Assembly (NCBI RefSeq): GCF_001681715.1 | Contig: NZ_LNWY01000007.1 | Coordinates: 81,850 to 145,849, forward strand | Length of the DNA stretch: 64,000 nt | Direction: 5' to 3' | Origin: Tritonibacter mobilis | GTDB lineage: Bacteria; Pseudomonadota; Alphaproteobacteria; Rhodobacterales; Rhodobacteraceae | Shown: piece after piece, positions 26,898 through 35,180 of the stretch | Layout of the letters: each line of letters begins with the position of its first letter | How positions within the stretch are numbered: position 1 is the stretch's first letter | The notes under the pieces: model-generated | Databases searched by the model: none | Told to the model about the DNA's origin: nothing | Seen by the model: the letters and a program-made list of their open reading frames with translations, nothing else | Program-made: the position numbers and the translations under genes

Positions 26898-28547
26898 GTG
26901 CCCCGATCCGCTACCCAGCCCGACGCCATCACCGAGAATATGTCTTTTCTCTTGGTGGAACTCGACGGGCAGCTCTCGCGCCTCATTGCCTATTTCGAAG
27001 CCCCCCGCAGCGAGGTCGCCGCGCAGTTGATGCAGCGCGCAGGCTATTCGAGCAACCTTGCCGGGCGGGTGCGCAAAGCCTGTCTTGCCGCGATGCTGCA
27101 CAAGAAGACCAACGAGGCGCGACGGCTGCGCCTGCAGGGTATCGACGCGGTCGCGCGCAACCTCGACCTGCTGTCGCGTCTCGGTCGGCGCGGGGTGGAT
27201 CAGGCAGAGCGTACGCGCAAAGTGAAGCTGCTGCGCGCCGACACCTATGTGCCCCCTTTGCGGCTGGTGCGCCGCACGGTCGCCCGCGTGCAGGACGCAC
27301 TCGACAATCAGGACAGCAAGCTGGCGGTGAAAATCGGCCAGACCCGCGGCGAGATCGCCACATTCCACGACCGCCTGTTTCGCACCTACACCCGCGACAT
27401 GGCCGAGACAAGACACACCGAAGATCTCGCCTATGCGCTGCTCACGCTGAACGAGGTCTCGCGCATGGGCGAGGCGTTGGAGGCCATCTCAGAAGCGCTT
27501 TTGTCGATCAACATCGGCCAGACTGTGCAGTTTGAACGCTATTTCACCCTGCGCAGTGTGCTGGCGGGCGTGGCGCGCGACGACGATGAAGAGATCAGCC
27601 TGAAGCCGCTGGCCGAGACCCGCTCCGGCTCGGCGATCTCCAGTGTCGAGATGCGCGACCGTAAGGGGCGTTCGGTGGCGGCGGTGTTCAAGGACGGCGA
27701 TAAGCGCAAAGTGAAAGAAGAGCGCGTTGGGGTCAAAAGCTGGAACTCGGTCTATCCCGGCCTTGCGCCAGAAATCCTGTCCTATGAAAAGAACGGCCAG
27801 TCCGCCGCGCTGCTGATCGAGCACCTCGATGGCGAGACCTTTGAGGATATCGTATTGGGCGGCAGCGATGCGGCGCTGGCAACGGCGCAGTCCGCGCTGC
27901 ACAAGACCGTGCGCGACATCTGGCGCACCACACTGACGGACGAGCCGGCGCGGATGGGCGCGATGGACCAGCTGGCCAAGCGGATGAAGGATGTGACGCG
28001 GTTGCATCCCGGTCTGGTGCCCGGCGCGCAGGGGATCAACGGGACCACGGTGCCGGGTCTGGCCACGCTGATCGCACGCGCGCAGACGCGGGAGGCGGCG
28101 CTGACTGCGCCGTTCTCTGTCTATATCCACGGTGATTTCAACCTCGACAATGTGATCTTTGATCCGGTCGCGGGCAAGATCCGCTTCATCGACCTGCACC
28201 GCTCGCGCTACATGGATTACGTGCAGGATGTGTCGGTGTTCATGGTGTCGAATTACCGCCTGCAGGTGCTGGACCGCGCCACCCGCGCCCGCATCGGTGG
28301 GGTCGCCGTCGCCATGCATCAGATGGCGGAGAAATTCGCCCGGCGTCAGAAAGACGGCACGTATCACTATCGTCTCGCGCTGGGGCTGGCGCGCAGCTTT
28401 GCCAGTTCGACGCGGTTTGTCGTCGACGAAGATCACGCGCGACGGATGCTGCTCCGCGCCCGCTATATCCTAGAGACCGCGCTGGCTGTGCCCGAGGGGC
28501 GCGAAGCGCGGTTCAAACTTCCCGTGAAGGACCTCTTTCATGACTAA
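26898..28547 (+). CDS. GAK cassette: PhoU-like domain fused to aminoglycoside-phosphotransferase-like kinase
   Basis: About 549 residues from a GTG at 26898 (AGGAG 10 bases upstream); an ATG at 26940 is the alternative. The N-terminal ~220 residues are helical and PhoU-like (MSFLLVELDGQLSRLIAYFE, MAETRHTEDLAYALLTLNEV). The C-terminal half has a protein-kinase-like phosphotransferase core: SAALLIEHLDGETFED, FSVYIHGDFNLDNVIFDPVA (catalytic loop HGDFNLDN) and IRFIDLHRSRYMDYVQDVS (metal-binding DLHRS). It opens a six-gene overlapping cassette with ATP-grasp and HprK-like enzymes. The phosphorylated substrate is unknown. Confidence 0.8.
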   Translation: MPRSATQPDAITENMSFLLVELDGQLSRLIAYFEAPRSEVAAQLMQRAGYSSNLAGRVRKACLAAMLHKKTNEARRLRLQGIDAVARNLDLLSRLGRRGVDQAERTRKVKLLRADTYVPPLRLVRRTVARVQDALDNQDSKLAVKIGQTRGEIATFHDRLFRTYTRDMAETRHTEDLAYALLTLNEVSRMGEALEAISEALLSINIGQTVQFERYFTLRSVLAGVARDDDEEISLKPLAETRSGSAISSVEMRDRKGRSVAAVFKDGDKRKVKEERVGVKSWNSVYPGLAPEILSYEKNGQSAALLIEHLDGETFEDIVLGGSDAALATAQSALHKTVRDIWRTTLTDEPARMGAMDQLAKRMKDVTRLHPGLVPGAQGINGTTVPGLATLIARAQTREAALTAPFSVYIHGDFNLDNVIFDPVAGKIRFIDLHRSRYMDYVQDVSVFMVSNYRLQVLDRATRARIGGVAVAMHQMAEKFARRQKDGTYHYRLALGLARSFASSTRFVVDEDHARRMLLRARYILETALAVPEGREARFKLPVKDLFHD

Positions 28548-29421
28548 ACGCATCGGGGTGATTGGCACGCCCGGAAAATGGTCCACCGAGACCCTGGCCG
28601 ACGCCTTTGCCGAGCGTAGCGGATACCGTCAGGTGATCGACATGGGGAAGGCCATGTTGGACCTCGAAAAAGGGCAGCTGATTTGTGACGGGGTGGATCT
28701 GTGCCAGCTTGACGGGCTGGTGCTGAAGAAGGTGGCAGAGGACTACAGCCCCGATGCGCTCGACCGGCTTGAGATGCTGCGCGTGGTCGAGGCGGCTGGG
28801 GTGCGGGTCTTTTCCCCTGCCGAAAACGTCATCCGACTGATGGATCGCCTCGCCTGCACAGTCACCTTGCGCAACGCTGGCATCCCGATGCCCAAGACCG
28901 TCATCACTGAGGATGTGGACGCGGCTCGTGGCGCCTTGGGCCGCTTTGGCGCGGCGGTGTTCAAGCCGCTGTTTTCCACCAAGGCGCGGGGCATGGTGCT
29001 GCTGGACGCCGAGGCCCCCGATGCCGATGCGCAGATCGCCGCCTTCAAGGCCGCCAACCCGGTGATGTATGTTCAGCAAAAGGCTGATCTGTCGGGCGAA
29101 GACCTCGGGATGGTCTTTCTGAACGGTGAATACATCTGCACCTACGCCCGCGTCAGCCAGTCCGGCGCGTGGAACACCACGATCCATTCGGGCGGCAAAT
29201 ACGCGCCCTTTGACCCGTCGCCGGAGCTGATCGAGCTGGGCCGCCGGGCGCAGGCCCCCTTTGGCCTGACCTTCACCACGGTGGATATTGCGCTGACGCC
29301 TGAGGGGCCAATCGTTTTCGAGGTTTCGGCCTTTGGCGGCTATTCCGGCGCGCAAAAAGGCTGTGGCATCGACGCGGCGGCGCTGGTGGCGGCGCACGTA
29401 TTGGCGGAGGTTTCGCGATGA
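28540..29421 (+). CDS. GAK system ATP-grasp enzyme
   Basis: 293 residues starting IGVIGTPGKWSTETLADAFA. ATP-grasp features include AENVIRLMDRLACTVTLRNA, AAVFKPLFSTKARGMVLLD (nucleotide-binding lysine) and the metal-binding PIVFEVSAFGGYSGAQKG near the C-terminus. It matches, from memory of family descriptions, the ATP-grasp component of the GAK (grasp, amphipathic, kinase) system. ATP-grasp enzymes ligate a carboxylate, via an acyl phosphate, to an amine or thiol. The start overlaps the previous gene by 8 bases, and the end overlaps the kinase gene by 4. Confidence 0.85.
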   Translation: MTKRIGVIGTPGKWSTETLADAFAERSGYRQVIDMGKAMLDLEKGQLICDGVDLCQLDGLVLKKVAEDYSPDALDRLEMLRVVEAAGVRVFSPAENVIRLMDRLACTVTLRNAGIPMPKTVITEDVDAARGALGRFGAAVFKPLFSTKARGMVLLDAEAPDADAQIAAFKAANPVMYVQQKADLSGEDLGMVFLNGEYICTYARVSQSGAWNTTIHSGGKYAPFDPSPELIELGRRAQAPFGLTFTTVDIALTPEGPIVFEVSAFGGYSGAQKGCGIDAAALVAAHVLAEVSR

Positions 29422-30485
29422 CCTTGTCGGACATTCTCGCTCATCTCGACCTGTCTGCGGCAGGCGACGCGCCCTTTGGCCTGTCTGTGGGCCATGTGTC
29501 GCTGACGGTTCACGCGCCAGAGCCGCTGCGTGCCCGGCTGATCGCCTATTTCGGCGAGACGATCACCGCGCCCGGCGGCGGCGCGCCGGTGCATCTGCTG
29601 GAGGGGCAGAGCCTTCCGCAGGAGCCCGACTGGATCGACTGGCAGCGCGAGGGTGGCAAGAGCGGGCGCAAGGATGCGGTGTGCGACCTTGGGGCTGCGC
29701 GGCTGATCCGCAAGGTGCGCAGCGGTGTGACCGTCGTGCAAGCGCCGGGTGTGGCCATTGCGCTGGGGGCGCTGGCCGATAATGAGAGCACCGTCATCAA
29801 CTTCATCAACACGCAGGTACTGAATGCCTGCCTGCGCCAGGGCTGGCAACTGGCTCATGCGGCGGCGGTGACGGATGGCGCGCGCACGCTGGCGATCTCC
29901 GGCCTGTCGGGCGGCGGCAAGTCCACGTCGATTCTGCGGATGATGGATCTGCCCGGCACGCAGTTCCTGTCCAATGATCGGGTGCTGATCCAAGGCGGCC
30001 CGGCGCGCGCACTTGGCATCCCCAAGCATCCGCGTATCAATCCCGGCACGATCCTCGGTAATCCGCGCCTGCACGGCATGCTCTCTGAGGCACGCAAGGC
30101 CGAGCTGCGCGCCCTGCCACCCGCCGACCTTTGGGAACTGGAAGAAAAATACGATTTGATCGTGCCGGAGGTCTACGGGTCGGGGCGGATGCGCCTTTAT
30201 GGGCCGCTGACCGATTTCTGGGTGCTGAACTGGTCGCACGACAGCGACCAGCAGACCCGCGTGACGCCCGTCACACTGGCCGACCGACCAGACCTGCTGA
30301 GCGCCATCATGAAAAGCCCCGGCCCCTTCTACCAGCACGCCTCCGGCGCGTTTGAGCCAAACGGCAACAGTCCTGATCCCGCGCCTTACATCGAGGCGCT
30401 CAACGGGGTGAGGGTGTGCGAAGTCTCCGGGCGCATCGACTTCGACGCCATCGCTGCGGCGGGCAAGGCGCTGTTTCATGCCTAA
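29418..30485 (+). CDS. HprK-related kinase B (GAK system)
   Basis: 355 residues. A P-loop reading ISGLSGGGKST lies at about residues 160-170, followed by FLSNDRVLIQGG and IPKHPRINPGTILGNPRL, the pattern of HPr kinase-related proteins in which the P-loop domain phosphorylates a protein serine. The N-terminal ~130 residues are family-specific. It is translationally coupled to the ATP-grasp gene (ATGA) and overlaps the phosphatase gene by 8 bases. Its substrate is unknown; the amphi-Trp peptide downstream is a candidate partner. Confidence 0.85.
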   Translation: MTLSDILAHLDLSAAGDAPFGLSVGHVSLTVHAPEPLRARLIAYFGETITAPGGGAPVHLLEGQSLPQEPDWIDWQREGGKSGRKDAVCDLGAARLIRKVRSGVTVVQAPGVAIALGALADNESTVINFINTQVLNACLRQGWQLAHAAAVTDGARTLAISGLSGGGKSTSILRMMDLPGTQFLSNDRVLIQGGPARALGIPKHPRINPGTILGNPRLHGMLSEARKAELRALPPADLWELEEKYDLIVPEVYGSGRMRLYGPLTDFWVLNWSHDSDQQTRVTPVTLADRPDLLSAIMKSPGPFYQHASGAFEPNGNSPDPAPYIEALNGVRVCEVSGRIDFDAIAAAGKALFHA

Positions 30486-31161
30486 AAGCTATCATGCCTT
30501 TTTTCGCCACGGGGCCTACCACCAGTGGGCGGACGTGCCCTCGGCCCGCCAACCTTGGGCGCTGAGCGATGAAGGCATTCAGCAAGCGCGGGCGGGCGCG
30601 CGGATCCTGCATGACATGCTGGTTGAACAGGATCTGATGCTTGCGCCTGTGGCGTTTTGCTCGCACCAGTTGCGCGCATGGCAGACAGCGGATCTGCTGA
30701 TCGCCGCCTTACGGGACCTCGGACACGAAATTACCGATCTGAAGGAGACGTCTGCTCTGGCCGAACGCGGGCTGGGTTCCGCCGCCAATCTGAGCGTTGC
30801 GCAGATTGAACAGGCGCTTGCGGCCGATCCGCGCCACGACGCCCCGCCCAACGGCTGGAAGTCCGACAGCGACTATTGCCTGCCGCTCGAAGGGGCCGAG
30901 AGCCTGATGATGGCCGGGGCACGCGTTGCGACCCATCTGGAACACGGTGGCCGGCCGGACCGCGTGACGATCCACGTGGGCCATGGGGCGTCTTTCCGCC
31001 ACGCCTGTTACCACCTCGGGCTGCTGTCTCGCGACGACATCGCGCGGTTTTCGATGTTTCATGCCCGACCGTCACTGATCTGTCATGAGACGGATGGTAC
31101 ATGGCGGTATTTGGCAGGTGCGTGGAAAATCAGGGAACCAAAGTCCGAGCCGAAGGATTGA
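30478..31161 (+). CDS. Histidine phosphatase family protein (GAK cassette)
   Basis: 227 residues. The catalytic motif is a variant: AFFRHGAYHQWAD (RHG) near the N-terminus with the second histidine in TIHVGHGASFRHACYHLG, and FCSHQLRAWQTADLL between them. This is the phosphoglycerate-mutase/SixA-like fold, which removes phosphate from proteins or small molecules through phosphohistidine. Its overlap with the kinase gene suggests it reverses one of the cassette's phosphorylations. Confidence 0.8.
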   Translation: MPKSYHAFFRHGAYHQWADVPSARQPWALSDEGIQQARAGARILHDMLVEQDLMLAPVAFCSHQLRAWQTADLLIAALRDLGHEITDLKETSALAERGLGSAANLSVAQIEQALAADPRHDAPPNGWKSDSDYCLPLEGAESLMMAGARVATHLEHGGRPDRVTIHVGHGASFRHACYHLGLLSRDDIARFSMFHARPSLICHETDGTWRYLAGAWKIREPKSEPKD

Positions 31162-31188
31162 CCCTGTAAGCAACATGGGGGCCCCGGC

Positions 31189-32493
31189 ATGGACGATCTT
31201 CGAAACTTCACCACGACGGACGTCCTGCTGCCCCCGATCCTCGACACCGACGCCTGCATGGCGGATCTGCCGCGCTTGCTGGAACCTTGGGATGAGGCTG
31301 CGGCAGCCCCCGTGGTGGATTGCCTGTCGCGCGCGCGCAGTCATGGCGGCTGGCATTGGCCGGATCGTCCGGTGGTCTTTGTCTCGGACCCCCATGCGGA
31401 TGCTGAGGGGTTCCTGCGTTCGCTCATCGCCGCCGGGGTGATCCATCGCAGCAAGGGGCGGATAGGGCTGACGCCGTTTGGTCGCACCGCGCATATCGTG
31501 CTGGGCGGCGATGCGCTGGACAAGGGCCCGAGCAATCTCGCGCTGCTGGACGCCATCGCCGATGTGCTGGACACCGGGGCCGATGTGACGATCCTCGCGG
31601 GCAACCACGACTTGCGGATGCGGCTGGCCATCGGGTCGGTGCGGGGGGAACGCAGCGCGCTCACCGAACATCTCTTTGTGCGCATGGGGCGCAAGATCCT
31701 GCCCGCCTTGCGCGAGGTGCTGACCCGCTTCGTCACGCCCGAGGACATTGCCGCCCTGCCCCCAGAAGCTGTGTGCAAGGCTCGTCTGATGCCGGGTGAG
31801 GATTGGTCGACGCGATTTGCAACAGCCGCGCGCCCTGAATTGCCCGCCAAGGTCATCACCAAGGAAATCCGCAAGCTCGAGGAAAAGCGCGCCAAATTTG
31901 AAACCGACCGCGCCCGCATCGGCATGACCCACCGGGAGCTGCTGGCGGCGCTGTTGAAATGCCACGATATCTTTTTGGAACCCGAAGGGCATTACGCCTG
32001 GTTCTTTGAGCGGATGCAGGCGGTCGCGCGCTCTGGCTCACTGCTGTTCGTCCACGCCGGCCTGTGTGATGACATGGCGCGCGCGCTGGTGCGCGATGGG
32101 GTCGAGGCGGTGAATGCGGCCTATGCGCGTGCCGCCGAAGGGGCGAGCTTGGGCTTTTATTTTGGACCCTTGGCGAACCTCGTGCGGACGAAGTACCGCG
32201 CCTCCGACTGCGCCCTGACCGCGGCAGGCGTCGAGGTGCTCCACCGCGCCGGGCTGCACATGGTGGTGCAGGGCCATGTGAACAACCACGCAGGCCAGCG
32301 TTTGCTGGCCAAGCGGGGCCTGCTGCATCTGGAGGCGGACATCACACTGGACCGTGCCTCTCGGGCGCTCGAAGGGCTCGATGGCATTGGGGCCGGGGCA
32401 ACCTTGATCTTTCCGTCGGGGGATGTGATCGGTTTAAGCCGAGACCACCCGCGCGCCAAGCACTTCGCCCCGGAACGCATGGCGGCCCACTGA
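31189..32493 (+). CDS. Metallophosphoesterase (GAK cassette)
   Basis: 434 residues. Calcineurin-like metal motifs are visible in order: VFVSDPHADAEGF (D-x-H), VLGGDALDKGPSN (GGD), ILAGNHDLRMRL (GNHD), LLFVHAGLCDDMA and VVQGHVNNH. These ligate a two-metal centre that hydrolyses phosphoesters. A roughly 100-residue helical insertion (KVITKEIRKLEEKRAKFETD) sits between the GNHD motif and the later histidines. It starts 27 bases after the histidine phosphatase, so the cassette holds two phosphatases of unrelated fold. Confidence 0.82.
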   Translation: MDDLRNFTTTDVLLPPILDTDACMADLPRLLEPWDEAAAAPVVDCLSRARSHGGWHWPDRPVVFVSDPHADAEGFLRSLIAAGVIHRSKGRIGLTPFGRTAHIVLGGDALDKGPSNLALLDAIADVLDTGADVTILAGNHDLRMRLAIGSVRGERSALTEHLFVRMGRKILPALREVLTRFVTPEDIAALPPEAVCKARLMPGEDWSTRFATAARPELPAKVITKEIRKLEEKRAKFETDRARIGMTHRELLAALLKCHDIFLEPEGHYAWFFERMQAVARSGSLLFVHAGLCDDMARALVRDGVEAVNAAYARAAEGASLGFYFGPLANLVRTKYRASDCALTAAGVEVLHRAGLHMVVQGHVNNHAGQRLLAKRGLLHLEADITLDRASRALEGLDGIGAGATLIFPSGDVIGLSRDHPRAKHFAPERMAAH

Positions 32494-32514
32494 CCGCATT
32501 GCAAGGATCCTCGC

Positions 32515-32787
32515 ATGAGCACAGACAAGCGTTTTTCTCACGAATCTCTGCAAGACGCCAAGACGATCAAGACCCTGCTGTCCGCGCTGTCGAAAGGCTT
32601 TGCCAAGGGGGAAATGTCGCTGGGCGATGACGACGAAACACTGGTGCTGCAAACCGCTGACCTGATGACCCTGCGTCTGAAGGGAGAACGGGTCGACGGG
32701 CGCTGCACCGTCAGCCTTCGCGTGAGCTGGACCGACCCGGACGCGCCACAGACCGGCAAGACCGGAGCGCCACGGATCGACAGTTGA
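32515..32787 (+). CDS. amphi-Trp domain protein (GAK system)
   Basis: 90 residues, soluble, no signal peptide. The C-terminal half, LVLQTADLMTLRLKGERVDG followed by CTVSLRVSW, is the amphipathic strand region ending in the conserved Trp of the amphi-Trp domain, the A of the GAK system. The N-terminus (RFSHESLQDAKTIKTLLSAL) is helical. It may be the target protein of the cassette's kinases or ATP-grasp enzyme; this is inference. It is the last gene before a 500-bp gap. Confidence 0.78.
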   Translation: MSTDKRFSHESLQDAKTIKTLLSALSKGFAKGEMSLGDDDETLVLQTADLMTLRLKGERVDGRCTVSLRVSWTDPDAPQTGKTGAPRIDS

Positions 32788-33288
32788 TCCTGATACCTGT
32801 CCCAAGTTGGCGCAAAATCCGCTCTCGTAAATTTAAACCTGCCGGATCTTGCGAGCGGTTTGTTGATCGCTCAATGAACCGCTGATCGGCCACCTGACCC
32901 AACCCCAAAGAGAACCCCAAAGGGACAGTGCGCTCGCGGTGTCTGAGGACGGGATACGAGGGCCAAAAAACGGGATTCGGGACCTCAGAAATCAGGTTTG
33001 AGCCAGAATGCAGAAGGTCCAGATTGCGCGGGATTCTGACTGGCGGGTCAATGTTGCTTCTTTTGATGGCAACAAAATCAGGGATTTACCTGAAAAGTAT
33101 ACATCGAAAATTTACCATGAATCGCAGGATCTTATCGTGATCTAGGCCGAATTTCGCCGGTGCGGCACATGTCCTAATTCGCAATCTAGCGCGTCCTATT
33201 TCGCGAAATTGGACGCCCCGGATTTTACGCCGTTGTAGCGCTTTTGAGGTCGCCAGATGTTTTGGCGGCAGAAAAGAGGAACGGCCCC
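32788..33288. promoter_or_regulatory. Control region upstream of the biosynthetic cluster
   Basis: This 501-bp gap separates the GAK cassette from the biosynthetic cluster and is more AT-rich than its surroundings, especially 33055-33130. I see no gene in it. Its last 150 bp hold a half-site (33171-33182), a near-perfect 22-bp palindrome (33193-33214) and the ribosome-binding AAGAGGA at 33274-33280. It is the likely promoter of the cluster. Confidence 0.6.
33171..33214. promoter_or_regulatory. Operator site 1: half-site plus near-perfect 22-bp palindrome
   Basis: The palindrome at 33193-33214 begins GTCCTATTTCG and ends CGAAATTGGAC, with 10 of 11 base pairs matching. A partial direct copy, GTCCTAATTCGC, lies at 33171-33182, exactly 22 bp upstream (two helical turns). 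It ends 74 bp before the first synthase gene. Related 22-bp elements occur at 50170 and 60186. A dimeric regulator, perhaps with a third contact, is inferred. Confidence 0.7.
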
Positions 33289-34221
33289 ATGACAAGCCTG
33301 TGTCACATCGCGCTGTCCCACGACAGTGGTCGCAAAGTCCCCGTCGCAGAGCTGGGTGGCAGCCACGGGCTGACCGCCGCCTCGGCCAAGATGTATGATC
33401 GGTTTTTCGGATTACAATCGGTGCTGCGTCAAAATAGTGACCAGACGCATATGCTTAGGTCGGTGCTGCAAAAGGCCGTCGCCAGCCTGCCAGATCAGGG
33501 ACGGACACCGGGGGTTTTGGTCTATTGCAAGACCCAGACCCATAACACGCAGAGCGATCAGAACTGGCTGCGGCGCTTGGCCGATGCTGCGGGTTTGGCG
33601 CAGTGGGAAGTGCATGCGCTGTCGATGACAAGCTGCGCCTCGGCGCTGGTTTGTCTGCATTTCATTCAGTCCTGCGGCACCACCGCGCCGGTGATTGTGC
33701 TGACCGGCGAGAAAGCGTTTCACCCCTCGGTGGCCCGCCTGACCGTGGGGCTCTTGGCAGAAGTGCCAGTGGCGGCGGTTTTGAACGGTGGGCCGGGATC
33801 ATGGCGGGTTCGTGCAACCGACGTGCGGCACCTGCCCCGGTTTCATATCAACCCCGAGGCGATGGACCCGCAGGACCGCAGCGCCCTGCAAGAGGTCTAT
33901 GCGCCAGAACTCACCCGTTTTATCGCCGGTTTCCTTGAACAACATGCCGCGGCTCTCGACCCGGAGTTGGTGTTTATTCCGCATAACCTGAACCGCCCGC
34001 TGACCGATGCCTTGATCCGGGAGTTCGGCTGGGAAGAGCAACACCATGCGGGCGATGTGACGCAGATCGGTCACGCCTATTGTTCGGACCCCTTTCTCAA
34101 CCTCGACGCCTTTGTGCAATCGCGCCGGCCCGCGCAGCAGGTGCTGCTGCTGGCGGCGGGCACTGGCGTGACCTTTGCAACCTGCCTGCTGGAGCGATCC
34201 GCTGTCCCCGAAACCGTCTGA
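33289..34221 (+). CDS. KAS III-like condensing/acyltransfer enzyme 1
   Basis: 310 residues from the ATG at 33289. The thiolase fold of 3-oxoacyl-ACP synthase III is visible: nucleophile Cys116 in SMTSCASALVCLHF, and His232-Asn in FIPHNLNRPLTDAL in place of the usual PHQAN, followed by GHAYCSDPFLNL where FabH has GNTSAAS. Catalytic Cys and His are present; the second Asn is replaced by a Gly-His context. It shares the variant PHN...GH..xDPF signature with two paralogues here. Such proteins may condense, or transfer acyl groups to O or N nucleophiles, from carrier proteins. It is the first gene of the cluster. Confidence 0.75.
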   Translation: MTSLCHIALSHDSGRKVPVAELGGSHGLTAASAKMYDRFFGLQSVLRQNSDQTHMLRSVLQKAVASLPDQGRTPGVLVYCKTQTHNTQSDQNWLRRLADAAGLAQWEVHALSMTSCASALVCLHFIQSCGTTAPVIVLTGEKAFHPSVARLTVGLLAEVPVAAVLNGGPGSWRVRATDVRHLPRFHINPEAMDPQDRSALQEVYAPELTRFIAGFLEQHAAALDPELVFIPHNLNRPLTDALIREFGWEEQHHAGDVTQIGHAYCSDPFLNLDAFVQSRRPAQQVLLLAAGTGVTFATCLLERSAVPETV

Positions 34222-34263
34222 TCCTGTGATCCAACCCTTTGCCGAAATACAAGGAAGCCTTTT

Positions 34264-34533
34264 ATGAACACCACCATTTCCACAGCCATCGCCGAGGTTC
34301 TCACTGAGGTTCTGGAGCGCCCCGTTACAGATCTGCGCCCCGAGATGCGGTTCGACCGGGATTTCGATCTCGACAGCTATATGTTCGTGCAGTTCCTGCT
34401 GGGGCTAGAAGACAAGCTGCCGGGGCTGCGGTTTGATCCTGAAACCATCGGTCAGGCCGGGTTCAACACCATGGAAAATCTGGTCCAGCATGTGGAGGCA
34501 AGCCTTGCCCGCGCGGAGCAGGCGCATGCTTGA
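34264..34533 (+). CDS. Acyl/peptidyl carrier protein 1
   Basis: 89 residues, helical and acidic. The phosphopantetheine attachment motif is DFDLDSYMFVQF with Ser38. A Sfp-type transferase encoded at 58186 can activate it. It follows KAS III-like gene 1 by 42 bases and overlaps the next gene. It is a free-standing carrier, so substrates are loaded by a separate ligase. Which one cannot be told from sequence. Confidence 0.82.
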   Translation: MNTTISTAIAEVLTEVLERPVTDLRPEMRFDRDFDLDSYMFVQFLLGLEDKLPGLRFDPETIGQAGFNTMENLVQHVEASLARAEQAHA

Positions 34534-35176
34534 TCGGGTCGCCGGATCACCTGTGGAGCAGGTGTTTGAAACCGCGCGCAAGGCGCATCCCGCGCAGGCA
34601 TTGCAGGCGACCTGTTTGCTGGCCACCGGGCGGGATGGCTTTTTGGCGGGTGCCTGTCATGCGGTGCATCGCTCGGGCGCGCCGCTGGTGGCGCTGTCGA
34701 ATACGCCGGTTGAGGTCGTGATCCGCGACACCGAACAGGAGCCGGGCATCGCCTGCTTTGATCTGGTGCTGTCGCAGCTGAAGCCGCGCGCGCCACAGGC
34801 GATACCGCCACAGGTGCACACATTGGTCGTGGCGCTAAGGGCGGGCTTGCTGGCGCGGACCATGGATCTGGCGTTTGTGCATCTGCAGGATCGTGAAAGC
34901 CTCGGTCAGAAGACCTTGCATCACCAGTTGGTCAAGGCGCGGTTCTCGGACACCAGCGCGTTCCTCAGCCAGTTGCGCCGGGAATTGGCCGTTGTGGGCA
35001 GCGAGGGCATCGTCGACTCGCCGGGGCGGCTGCATAACGCAATCGACACCCATCTGCTGCATTGCGCCAAACTGATGGGCGGGCACGGGCTGCGAGACGC
35101 GGCAGTGCATGGGCTGGAATATCTGTCGGTGCTGATCCGCGCGACATTGGCCAGCCAGCAGGGCACCGGAGTGTGA
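34526..35176 (+). CDS. Acyl-CoA-dehydrogenase C-terminal-like fragment protein
   Basis: 216 residues from the ATG at 34526, which overlaps the carrier-protein stop by 8 bases. The C-terminal part (THLLHCAKLMGGHGLRDAAV then HGLEYLSVLIRA) resembles the last helical bundle of acyl-CoA dehydrogenases, where KxxGGxG follows the catalytic region. The N-terminal FAD and beta domains are absent, as is a catalytic YEGT-type motif, so it is unlikely to be an active dehydrogenase alone. It may be an accessory subunit or a domesticated fragment. The similarity is modest and the function unknown. Confidence 0.55.
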   Translation: MLDRVAGSPVEQVFETARKAHPAQALQATCLLATGRDGFLAGACHAVHRSGAPLVALSNTPVEVVIRDTEQEPGIACFDLVLSQLKPRAPQAIPPQVHTLVVALRAGLLARTMDLAFVHLQDRESLGQKTLHHQLVKARFSDTSAFLSQLRRELAVVGSEGIVDSPGRLHNAIDTHLLHCAKLMGGHGLRDAAVHGLEYLSVLIRATLASQQGTGV

Positions 35177-35180
35177 TCCG

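Noticed and set aside
32979..33000. Possible fourth operator (GACCT....AGGTT) upstream of the cluster
   Set aside because: Only the outer bases agree with the three operator sites and the centre does not match; kept out of the motif set.
32928..33140. 70-codon open frame in the gap before the cluster
   Set aside because: No ribosome-binding site, no recognisable content and AT-shifted composition like a control region.
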